Part shown: one piece after another, positions 18,119-24,965 of the stretch
Layout: every line of letters starts with the position of its first letter
How positions within the stretch are numbered: the stretch's first letter is position 1
Source: Exiguobacterium mexicanum
Lineage (GTDB): Bacteria; Bacillota; Bacilli; Exiguobacteriales; Exiguobacteriaceae
Direction of reading: 5' to 3'
Length of the DNA stretch: 64,000 nucleotides
Assembly: GCF_005960665.1 (NCBI RefSeq)
Contig: NZ_CP040676.1
Location: forward strand, 1,498,501-1,562,500
Notes under the pieces: model-generated
Told to the model about the DNA's origin: nothing
The model's database searches: none
What the model saw: the letters and a program-made list of their open reading frames with translations, nothing else
Program-made: the position numbers and the translations under genes

Positions 18119-19105
18119 TTGAATAAACATGCTATCGTCGTCGGCGCCGGACCATGTGGGCTGTCGGCTGCGATCGAATTAGAACGGATCGGCATCTCGT
18201 GCACGGTCATCGAGCGCGGCAATATCGTCGATGCCATCTATCGGTATCCGACCCATCAAACGTTTTTCTCTTCTGCCAGCTTGCTCGAAATCGGGGATAT
18301 CCCGTTTATCTGTAAAGATTTGAAACCGCGTCGTCAAGACGCGCTCGTCTACTATCGGGAAGTCGTCAGCCGGACTGGTCTCGACGTCCAACCGTTTGAG
18401 ACGGTCGAAACGGTCACGCGTTCCGAGGACGGGTTCATCGTTCGGTCACGCCATGACCGCGACGGCGTCAAAGAACGCCAGGCCGATTATGTCATCTTAG
18501 CCACTGGGTATTATGGCCGTCCTCGTACGTTGGACGTCCCAGGTGAAGAGTTGCCGCACGTCACGCATTACTTCAAAGAGGCGCATCCGTTTTACCGACA
18601 ACGTGTGACGGTCATCGGCGGAAAGAACTCCGCGGTCGACGCGGCCATCGAGCTCGAGAAGGCCGGCGCCCACGTCACGGTACTCTATCGCGGGGACGGC
18701 TACAGTCCGTCCGTCAAACCGTGGGTCCTGCCGACGTTCGACTCGCTCGTCCGTCATGACAAAGTGCGACTCGAGCTCGAAGCGGAGATCGTTCGGATCG
18801 AACCGCATCACGTCGTCTATCGTCAGTACGGTGAAGAACAGCGGCTCGAGACCGACCACGTCCTCGCCATGACAGGCTACTTGCCCGACCATGGGCTGTT
18901 CGCTGATGCCGGGGTCCAAGTCGATGAGGAGACCGGTGTGCCCTCGTTTGACGAGACGACGTTCGAGACGAACGTCGACGGCTTGTTCATCGCCGGTGTC
19001 GTCGCCGCCGGAAATGATGCCAATAAAATCTTTATCGAGAACGGCCGCTTCCATGGCCAAGCGATCGCCGAGACGCTTCGGGAGCGTAACGGTGTGACCA
19101 CGTAA
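18119..19105 (+). CDS. ypdA: YpdA-family bacillithiol disulfide reductase (Bdr)
   Basis: FAD/NADPH-dependent oxidoreductase thought to reduce oxidised bacillithiol. The 328-residue product starts at TTG 18119 (GAGGTG six bases upstream) with the FAD loop VVGAGPCGLSAAIELE. It has the NADPH loop VTVIGGKNSAVDAAIELE near residue 162 and a C-terminal FIAGVVAAGNDANKIFIENGR segment. The N-terminal cysteine of GPCG is conserved in YpdA. It lies next to gudB as in Bacillus but converges on it here. Confidence 0.9.
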   Translation: MNKHAIVVGAGPCGLSAAIELERIGISCTVIERGNIVDAIYRYPTHQTFFSSASLLEIGDIPFICKDLKPRRQDALVYYREVVSRTGLDVQPFETVETVTRSEDGFIVRSRHDRDGVKERQADYVILATGYYGRPRTLDVPGEELPHVTHYFKEAHPFYRQRVTVIGGKNSAVDAAIELEKAGAHVTVLYRGDGYSPSVKPWVLPTFDSLVRHDKVRLELEAEIVRIEPHHVVYRQYGEEQRLETDHVLAMTGYLPDHGLFADAGVQVDEETGVPSFDETTFETNVDGLFIAGVVAAGNDANKIFIENGRFHGQAIAETLRERNGVTT

Positions 19106-19110
19106 TCGAC

Positions 19111-19150
19111 AAAAAGAGGGAGAACCTGGCGCCAGGTTCTCCCTCTTTTT
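19111..19150. terminator. Bidirectional terminator, perfect 40-nt palindrome
   Basis: Positions 19111-19150 read identically on both strands, with five A at one end, five T at the other and a GGCGCC centre. It serves ypdA on the plus strand and gudB on the minus strand. Confidence 0.95.
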
Positions 19151-19159
19151 GCTGTTTAA

Positions 19160-20428
19160 TTATACCCAACCGCGAAAACGCGATGCTTCCGCCATCTTGC
19201 GTACACCGACCATATAGGCGGCGAGACGCATGTCGACTTTACGGGCCGATGACGTGTTATACACCGTATTGAACGAGTGAACGAGCACTTTCTCAAGCTT
19301 CTCTTCCACTTCCTCTTCCGTCCAATAGTATCCTTGGTTGTTTTGAACCCATTCGAAATACGAGACGGTTACCCCACCGCTCGAAGCGAGCACATCCGGG
19401 ACAAGCAGGATGCCGCGCTCTGTCAAGATGCGGGTCGCTTCGTTCGTCGTCGGTCCGTTGGCGGCCTCGACGACGATGGACGCCTTGATGTTGTCGGCGT
19501 TGTCTTCGGTGATTTGGTTCTCGATCGCGGCCGGGACCAAGATGTCGCAGTCGAGTTCTAACATTTCTTTGTTCGAGATCGTGTTCTTGAAGAGCGTCGA
19601 GATCGTCCCGAACGAATCTCGACGATCGAGAAGATACGGGATATCGAGCCCGTTCTCATCGTGGATCGCACCATATGCATCGCTGACGGCGATCACTTTC
19701 GCCCCGGCGTCATGCATGAACTTCGACAAGAAGCTACCAGCATTCCCGAACCCTTGGACGACGACACGTGCCCCTTTCAATTCGATTCCACGGCGCAGCG
19801 CCGCTTCCCGGATCATGATGGCGACACCTTTTGCCGTCGCCGTCTCACGTCCATGCGAGCCACCGAGCACGAGCGGTTTACCAGTGATGAAGCCCGGCGA
19901 ATTGAATTCATCGATGCGGCTATACTCATCCATCATCCACGCCATGATTTGCGAGTTCGTGAACACGTCCGGCGCTGGGATATCTTTCGTCGGTCCGACG
20001 ATTTGACTGATGGCTCGGACATAACCCCGGCTCAATCGTTCGATTTCACGGAAACTCATCTCACGCGGATCACAGACGATCCCACCTTTACCGCCACCGT
20101 ATGGAAGGTCGACAATTCCGGCCTTCAAGCTCATCCAGACCGACAACGCCTTCACTTCGACCTCCGTCACGCTCGGGTGGAAGCGAATCCCACCTTTCGT
20201 CGGTCCGACCGCGTCATTATGTTGCGCCCGGTATCCTGTGAAAATCTTTGTCGATCCGTCATCCATACGTACCGGGATGCGGACGGTCAACATCCGAAGT
20301 GGCTCTTTCAAGAGCTCATACATCTCTTCTGGATACCCGAGCTTATCAAGCGCCTCGTGTATCACTTCTTGTGTCGATTCAAGGATGTTTTTTCGTTTTT
20401 GATGACCTTTTTCTTGATCCGTAATCAT
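19160..20428 (-). CDS. gudB: NAD-dependent glutamate dehydrogenase (GudB/RocG type)
   Basis: Oxidative deamination of glutamate to 2-oxoglutarate. The 422-residue Glu/Leu/Phe/Val dehydrogenase has AVGPTKGGIRFHP near residue 74, the catalytic-lysine loop PYGGGKGGI near 109 and the Rossmann loop VQGFGNAGSF near 224. Position beside ypdA matches Bacillus gudB. I see no tandem in-frame duplication of the kind that inactivates gudB in laboratory B. subtilis. A cre-like site lies upstream, so carbon catabolite control is likely. Confidence 0.94.
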   Translation of the reverse strand: MITDQEKGHQKRKNILESTQEVIHEALDKLGYPEEMYELLKEPLRMLTVRIPVRMDDGSTKIFTGYRAQHNDAVGPTKGGIRFHPSVTEVEVKALSVWMSLKAGIVDLPYGGGKGGIVCDPREMSFREIERLSRGYVRAISQIVGPTKDIPAPDVFTNSQIMAWMMDEYSRIDEFNSPGFITGKPLVLGGSHGRETATAKGVAIMIREAALRRGIELKGARVVVQGFGNAGSFLSKFMHDAGAKVIAVSDAYGAIHDENGLDIPYLLDRRDSFGTISTLFKNTISNKEMLELDCDILVPAAIENQITEDNADNIKASIVVEAANGPTTNEATRILTERGILLVPDVLASSGGVTVSYFEWVQNNQGYYWTEEEVEEKLEKVLVHSFNTVYNTSSARKVDMRLAAYMVGVRKMAEASRFRGWV

Positions 20429-20489
20429 GAAGGTTTCCTCCCCTAAATTGTCAATTCTCCCCCAAGAATCAACCTCGTATTCGTTTAAA

Positions 20490-20518
20490 AGTATAGCTGA
20501 TACGCGCCCAATTTGAAA
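20490..20518 (-). promoter_or_regulatory. Candidate promoter of gudB
   Basis: On the minus strand TATACT at 20490-20495 lies 17 bases downstream of TTTCAA at 20513-20518. The -10 is good but the -35 is weak. Confidence 0.4.
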
Positions 20519-20535
20519 GGCTTTTACAAAAATAA

Positions 20536-20549
20536 TGAAAGCGTTTTCT
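20536..20549 (+). promoter_or_regulatory. cre (CcpA) site upstream of gudB
   Basis: TGAAAGCGTTTTCT matches the catabolite-responsive element consensus at all strongly conserved positions. It lies about 17 bases upstream of the candidate gudB -35 and 28 bases from the IS left end. Confidence 0.65.
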
Positions 20550-20555
20550 AAAATG

Positions 20556-20576
20556 AAAAAAGAAGGGGGAATTTAA
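20556..20576 (-). terminator. Distal half of the ddl terminator, cut off by the IS
   Basis: On the minus strand this part reads as a C-rich arm CCCCCTTCTT followed by six T. It pairs with the GAAGGG arm on the far side of the IS at 22030-22041. Removing the IS and one copy of TTAA restores a hairpin with a T run directly after the ddl stop codon. Confidence 0.7.
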
Positions 20577-20581
20577 ACTGT

Positions 20582-20624
20582 ACCCTGAGTAGTAGACACT
20601 AAAAAAAAGTCTACTGCTCAGGGT
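20582..20624 (+). terminator. Terminator-like hairpin inside the IS left end
   Basis: A 16-base stem (82-97 with 20609-20624, one T-G pair) with an A-rich 11-base loop is followed by TTTTTG on the plus strand. It overlaps the left inverted repeat and precedes the transposase ORFs by about 40 bases, so it would block transcription entering the element from the left. Confidence 0.75.
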
Positions 20625-20666
20625 TTTTGTGTACACTGGACTAAATCATATTGGGAGTGAATTCGA

Positions 20667-21107
20667 GTGTCGAAGAAGATATTTACGTCAAAAGAAATAG
20701 ATGCGCTAGCCGCAAATCCTTACGTTAAATCTGTGAGCCCGAAAGGGATCACGTATACCGATGAGTTTAAGGAACTTTTTATAGCACAGACGTTGGAAGG
20801 AAAGTTCCCTGTGGAAATCTTCCGGGGATGTGGATTCGATGTGGAGGTACTCGGTGAACGGCGTATGAGTTCTTGTAAAAATCGTTGGACACGAGCTTAC
20901 CGAAAAGATGGGGTAATGGGGCTGCGCGATACACGATCAAGTAATTCAGGACGTTGGAGAGATAAAGAGCTGTCGACAGAAGAACGGTACGCGAAGCTCG
21001 AGGCCGAAAACAAACTGTTGAAAGCAGAGGTCGAACTATTAAAGGAGATCCGCCTGGCGGAAGGGAGAGGAAAGCTGGACTTAACGCATCGCAAAAGTAT
21101 GAGCTGA
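20667..21107 (+). CDS. IS3-family transposase OrfA (helix-turn-helix)
   Basis: The 146-residue product starts at GTG 20667 with GGGAG nine bases upstream. It has an HTH_Tnp-type region around residues 25-90 (YTDEFKELFIAQTLEGK, then SSCKNRWTRAYRKDG). A leucine-zipper-like helix LEAENKLLKAEVELLKEI lies at about 112-129, as in OrfA of the IS150 group. It probably binds the inverted repeats and fuses with OrfB by a -1 frameshift near its end. Confidence 0.9.
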   Translation: MSKKIFTSKEIDALAANPYVKSVSPKGITYTDEFKELFIAQTLEGKFPVEIFRGCGFDVEVLGERRMSSCKNRWTRAYRKDGVMGLRDTRSSNSGRWRDKELSTEERYAKLEAENKLLKAEVELLKEIRLAEGRGKLDLTHRKSMS

Positions 21108-21133
21108 TTCAAGGTGTCATCATCAAGCACAAA

Positions 21134-21994
21134 ATGAAGGGGATGGTCAGCCATCTCTGCCAGGTGGCCGGGGTGTCACGTCAGGGATACCACGCCTATT
21201 TCTCGGAACGGAGGAGACAGACCAGACAGGAGCGCGAATCGAAAGACGTGGCTCTTCGTGACCTCGTTCTGAAGGCGTTCCACTTCAAGAAGCGCAAGAA
21301 GGGTGCTAGGCAGATCAAGATGGTGCTGTCTGGTCATTTCGGTGTGACGATGAACCTGAAGTGTATCCGACGTATCATGCGGAAATACAACATCGTGTGT
21401 CCAATCCGCAAGGCGAAGCCATACAAACGGCTCATTAAGGCGACGGCCGAGCACCGGGTGGTGCCGAATCGCCTCAAACGCGAATTCAAACAGGGCACTC
21501 CCTACAAGGTGCTTCTCACCGATATCACCTACATATTTTACGGGAACGGTAAGCGAGCCTATCTTTCGACCATCGTGGACGGTTCGACCAATGAGGTACT
21601 GGCGCATCAACTCTCTGAGAACATCAATCTCGACATTGTATTGGATACGTTGAAGCGTTTACGGAAGAACCGGAGGATTCGCTTGGACAAGGACGCATTC
21701 ATCCATTCAGATCAAGGAGGGCACTACACGAGCCCGACCTATCAGAAAGAGGTGAAGCGTATGAAGCTAGGTCAATCCATGTCCCGACGGGGCAACTGTT
21801 GGGATAACGCTGTCCAGGAATCATTCTTTGGACATTTCAAGGATATCGTCGAGTTAAAGGCCTGTACCACGTTCGATTCACTACAGCGTGAAATCCGAAA
21901 AACCATTAACTATTACAACCATCATCGTTATCAATGGAACATGAAAAAGATGACTCCCGTACAGTACAGGAATCATCTCCTTGAATCAGCATAA
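21134..21994 (+). CDS. IS3-family transposase OrfB (DDE catalytic domain)
   Basis: The 286-residue ORF from ATG 21134 has an N-terminal HTH_21-type segment and an rve integrase core. The catalytic residues are visible: D in LLTDITYIF, D in HSDQGGHYTS and E in NAVQESFFGHFK. It is in the -1 frame relative to OrfA, that frame stays open well upstream (reading SQKYELIQG just before the ATG), and there is no SD before 21134. The working product is therefore probably an OrfAB fusion. An A_AAG slip site is present at 21071-21074. Confidence 0.92.
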   Translation: MKGMVSHLCQVAGVSRQGYHAYFSERRRQTRQERESKDVALRDLVLKAFHFKKRKKGARQIKMVLSGHFGVTMNLKCIRRIMRKYNIVCPIRKAKPYKRLIKATAEHRVVPNRLKREFKQGTPYKVLLTDITYIFYGNGKRAYLSTIVDGSTNEVLAHQLSENINLDIVLDTLKRLRKNRRIRLDKDAFIHSDQGGHYTSPTYQKEVKRMKLGQSMSRRGNCWDNAVQESFFGHFKDIVELKACTTFDSLQREIRKTINYYNHHRYQWNMKKMTPVQYRNHLLESA

Positions 21995-22029
21995 GTTTTT
22001 TTATTAATGTCCTTTACAAGGGGTACAGA

Positions 22030-22041
22030 TTAATTCCCTTC
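22030..22041 (-). terminator. Proximal arm of the split ddl terminator
   Basis: Directly after the ddl stop the minus strand reads GAAGGGAATTAA, the upstream arm of the terminator whose other arm and T run are now 1.45 kb away at 20556-20576. Confidence 0.7.
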
Positions 22042-22959
22042 TTACTTTTCTAGTGCCAGTTCGATGAATCGCTCTAACAGCTCACCGTACGAGATCCCGA
22101 CGGCCCGGGCGCTGTCCGGGAACAAGCTGAGCGGTGTCATACCCGGAAGCGTGTTCGTCTCTAAAATATAAGCGAGCCCATCTTCAGAGACGAGGAAGTC
22201 CGAACGAGAATAACCGCTGCAACCGAGGGCACGGTGCGCTTTGATGGCAGCCGTTTGAACTTCTTCAGTCAACGCGTCCGGCAACTCGGCCGGACAAACG
22301 TGAATCGATCCACCTTCTGAATACTTCGACTCATAGTCATAAAATTCATTTTTCGGGATGATCTCGATGACCGGGAGTGCGGCCTCAGCCCCGTGATTCC
22401 CAAGGACAGGTACCGTCAACTCACGGCCTTTAATATATTGCTCGACCAAGACAGCCGTATCGCACGCGAACGCTTTATCAATCCCTTCACGGAGCATCGC
22501 TTCGTCCATCGCGATCGTCAATCCGTTCGATGACCCTTCTTGGGCCGGCTTGACGACACATGGAAACTCACTGCCCCACTCGACAATTTTTGCGTCGATG
22601 TCGTCGCCCGACTCGATGAGGACGTCACGGGCGATGCGAATGCCGGCAGCGGCGAAAATAATTTTCGCACGGGCTTTGTCCATCGCAAGCGCTGATGCCA
22701 AAACGCCCGACCCCGTGTACGGCAATCCGGCCATCTCTAAGAGCGACTGAACACGGCCATCTTCGCCGTATTTGCCATGCAGGGCGCTGACGACGACGTC
22801 GGCTTGAAGCGTCAACAGCTCATTGGCCCGGTCCGGGTGAAAATCAATCGCCACGACGTCGTGACCCCGTGCTTCGAGCGCTTCAATCATTCCTTTACCA
22901 CTCGTGAGCGACACTTCCCGCTCACCTGATACACCACCATATAATACCGCGACTTTCAT
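22042..22959 (-). CDS. ddl: D-alanine--D-alanine ligase
   Basis: ATP-grasp ligase making D-Ala-D-Ala for peptidoglycan. The 305-residue product starts MKVAVLYGGVSGEREVSLTSG. It has the ATP-grasp core near residue 135 with EGSSNGL, where most family members have GSSVG. The omega-loop Lys-Tyr of DYESKYSEGG marks the D-Ala-D-Ala rather than D-Ala-D-lactate type, and YILETNTLPGMT lies near 270. AGGAG precedes ATG 22959; a TTG one codon earlier is less well spaced. Its terminator is interrupted by the IS. Confidence 0.95.
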   Translation of the reverse strand: MKVAVLYGGVSGEREVSLTSGKGMIEALEARGHDVVAIDFHPDRANELLTLQADVVVSALHGKYGEDGRVQSLLEMAGLPYTGSGVLASALAMDKARAKIIFAAAGIRIARDVLIESGDDIDAKIVEWGSEFPCVVKPAQEGSSNGLTIAMDEAMLREGIDKAFACDTAVLVEQYIKGRELTVPVLGNHGAEAALPVIEIIPKNEFYDYESKYSEGGSIHVCPAELPDALTEEVQTAAIKAHRALGCSGYSRSDFLVSEDGLAYILETNTLPGMTPLSLFPDSARAVGISYGELLERFIELALEK

Positions 22960-23055
22960 CAAATCTCTCCTTCGGCTAACTTCTCAAAAATTCAAGTTTT
23001 ATCATACCATGTGTCGGCCGAAAACAATAGAAACAGAACAGTAAAAAAGCCATAC

Positions 23056-23637
23056 TTACGCGAACGTATCGTACAGCTGTTTCACGGCTTGTTCAGTTTG
23101 AATCGTCTTGCCGTACTCCATCATGACGTAAGGGCTGACGGTCGTCGTGCGGCCGTATTCCGACAAGATGGCGGCCAACCGCTCTTCGACGTCCGGTTTG
23201 AGCACTTCGACGAAGTGTAAATAATAGTGTCCGTCATAATGGTAGAGCGCCCCGCCCTGTTCTGTATCCTGCATGTGCGGGAACAGACGGACCGAGGCGT
23301 TGATGACGTCCTCGATATCATCAAACTGATAAATCAGATGATGAATCACATCGATCGTCAAACGGATCTCGACTTGTTCTTGATCCGCATCCGGGACGGC
23401 TGCCTCGACTTTTTGGACGTCGATGACGAGCCCATCACGGGGAAACATTGTCACGTTCAAGTCGACGGTGCCTTGGGGCATGAAACCGAATTCCGCTTCC
23501 GCCGTCTCGAGCAATTCCCGCCACAAGTCTTGACCACTCTCGCCAACGATCGTATCGATGGCAATCCCTCGAATCGAAAGGTCACTCGCCGTCAAATATA
23601 CCCTTAAATGTTCTTTAGTTTGCTTTTCAAATCTCAA
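23056..23637 (-). CDS. mecB: MecA/MecB-type ClpC adaptor protein
   Basis: The 193-residue acidic protein starts at TTG 23637 with GGAGG seven bases upstream. The N-terminal half ends in TAEAEFGFMPQGTVDLNV, and the C-terminal half has LIYQFDDIEDVINAS and a YHYDGHYYLHF segment, all typical of MecA-family adaptors, which deliver substrates to the ClpCP protease. Bacillus carries ypbH (mecB) in this neighbourhood, close to gudB, which supports the MecB-like label. Which substrates it presents cannot be told. Confidence 0.82.
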   Translation of the reverse strand: MRFEKQTKEHLRVYLTASDLSIRGIAIDTIVGESGQDLWRELLETAEAEFGFMPQGTVDLNVTMFPRDGLVIDVQKVEAAVPDADQEQVEIRLTIDVIHHLIYQFDDIEDVINASVRLFPHMQDTEQGGALYHYDGHYYLHFVEVLKPDVEERLAAILSEYGRTTTVSPYVMMEYGKTIQTEQAVKQLYDTFA

Positions 23638-23698
23638 ACGAAAACCTCCAAAGATTAATCAATCCTACTTTATAAGCTACTCTCGTTTGTGCAACCTG

Positions 23699-24556
23699 TC
23701 AAATAGTTGACAACCACTCGGTCCATGCCTCGGGCGTATCTCCAAGGAAGGCCGACTCAAACTCGGACGCGTGAAGGCTGACGGCATATCCTCCGGCCCC
23801 GATGACGAGATCGGGATGATCCGCTTGGATAAATCGCATCGCCTCTTTCAGGTCCTCGAGATGTTCCGTCAACGTGCAGGAGAAGATCAAGCACTTGGCG
23901 TGGATATCGTGCAACGCCTCATTTAAATCCTCTTTCGGGAAGCCCGCACCAAGGAAAATCACGTCGTATCCATATTGACGCAAATAAAGCGTCACGAACA
24001 ACAGACCGATCTCGTGCATCTCACCCGGGGCACACACACAAATGATCCGCGGTAAAAATGGATTCATCGGCATCTGCAGCGAGAGGGTCGACAATCGGGC
24101 CCGCAAAAAAGCGGTCGCAAAATGCTCATGCGCGATCGTGATGTCCCCATTCTCCCAACGCGTCCCGATTTCCACCAACAACGGACCAATGATATCTTTC
24201 GTGACCTTCTCAAAGCTGAACGTATTAAAGGCACGATTGATCAAATCGTGCGCCTTGCGTTCGTCAAATGAAAGTAACGCCTCGAGCAACCCGTCCATGA
24301 GCTCCTCGTCATAGAGGCGGGCAGGCTTCGGCTTCGGGGCTTCATGAAGTTGTTGAATCGCTTGGGAAACGGTCAAGCCTTCCCGTTGTTTTTCAACGAC
24401 CCATTTAATCTTTTCGACGTCTTGGTCGGAATACAATCGATGACCGGATTCGGTCCGGCTTGGAACGATGAATTGATAGCGGCGTTCCCACGCTCGAATC
24501 GTCGTCGGGTTGACCCCGGTGAGCGACGCGACCGTCTTAATGGAGTACTTCGGCAC
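23699..24556 (-). CDS. MerR-family regulator with cobalamin-binding light-sensor domain (CarH/LitR-like)
   Basis: The 285-residue protein has a MerR winged helix at residues 1-70 (YSIKTVASLTGVNPTTIRAWE), a four-helix B12-cap domain at about 80-165 and a Rossmann cobalamin domain at about 170-285. The cap carries W134-x9-E144-H145, the spacing that marks light-sensing adenosylcobalamin repressors such as CarH. GEMHEIG supplies the probable lower axial ligand His181. In the dark such proteins repress carotenoid or stress genes; light breaks the Co-C bond and releases DNA. Start is GTG with GGAGGGG upstream. Its target genes are not in this window. Confidence 0.85.
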   Translation of the reverse strand: MPKYSIKTVASLTGVNPTTIRAWERRYQFIVPSRTESGHRLYSDQDVEKIKWVVEKQREGLTVSQAIQQLHEAPKPKPARLYDEELMDGLLEALLSFDERKAHDLINRAFNTFSFEKVTKDIIGPLLVEIGTRWENGDITIAHEHFATAFLRARLSTLSLQMPMNPFLPRIICVCAPGEMHEIGLLFVTLYLRQYGYDVIFLGAGFPKEDLNEALHDIHAKCLIFSCTLTEHLEDLKEAMRFIQADHPDLVIGAGGYAVSLHASEFESAFLGDTPEAWTEWLSTI

Positions 24557-24697
24557 AGCAGCCCCTCCTTTCCTACAAGTTCTTCTTATTTAGTATAGAC
24601 CCATCTGAAGCGCTTTACCTGTTTTATTGTGCAATTCCTGTGAGAAATTGGTGAGATTGTGCGATTGGTTCGACAAAACAGAGATTGCTCATAAAAA

Positions 24698-24719
24698 AAT
24701 ACGACGTCCCCGTCGTATT
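24698..24719 (-). terminator. Intrinsic terminator after the small membrane-protein gene
   Basis: A nine-base perfect stem (AATACGACG with CGTCGTATT), GGGA loop and seven T on the minus strand, directly after the stop codon at 24721. Confidence 0.93.
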
Positions 24720-24720
24720 G

Positions 24721-24924
24721 TCAGAAAAATATTGTATGACGACCTATATATAAAAATACGAGAATAATGGCAAACATCGTCAATGTCAGCATCATAGCGA
24801 GCGGCCGTTTCAGCCAATTGTCGTTCAATTTTTCTTTCCGCTCATGCTCTTGTCTTTCAGCGCGAGACGGCAACGTGTCCACCACTTGTTCACGAAGTGA
24901 GTCCGCTTGGTTCCGATGTCGCAA
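24721..24924 (-). CDS. Small single-pass membrane protein at the ypbE position
   Basis: The 67-residue product has a charged N-terminal half (about 1-40, rich in Arg, Glu and Lys) and one hydrophobic helix at about 43-63. It starts at TTG 24924 with a strong AAAGGAGG six bases upstream and is followed at once by a strong terminator, so it is very likely a real gene. Bacillus has ypbE (charged head, one helix, then a LysM domain) at this position; here nothing follows the helix. Function unknown. Confidence 0.7.
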   Translation of the reverse strand: MRHRNQADSLREQVVDTLPSRAERQEHERKEKLNDNWLKRPLAMMLTLTMFAIILVFLYIGRHTIFF

Positions 24925-24965
24925 CGTGTGCCCTCCTTTACCTTTTTTATCATTTTACTATGATA

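Larger units (their letters stand above)
20577..22029 (+). mobile_element. IS3-family (IS150-like) insertion sequence, complete
   Basis: An element of about 1.45 kb bounded by imperfect inverted repeats of about 26 bases. They share CTGTACCC at the outer ends (20578-20585; complement at 22021-22028), then scattered matches including GTA and GACA. Two overlapping-phase ORFs encode an HTH protein and a DDE transposase. The bases TTAA occur at 20573-20576 and 22030-22033 and may be the target duplication; this requires the outermost base of the repeats to be mismatched. The element looks intact. Confidence 0.88.

Noticed and set aside
19160-20428. Inactivating duplication in gudB
   Set aside because: The active-site region reads through normally with no nine-base direct repeat; the enzyme appears intact.
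23005-23030. GTCGGCCGAC palindrome in the mecB-ddl gap as operator
   Set aside because: Ten-base GC palindromes arise readily at this base composition and I see no matching second site.
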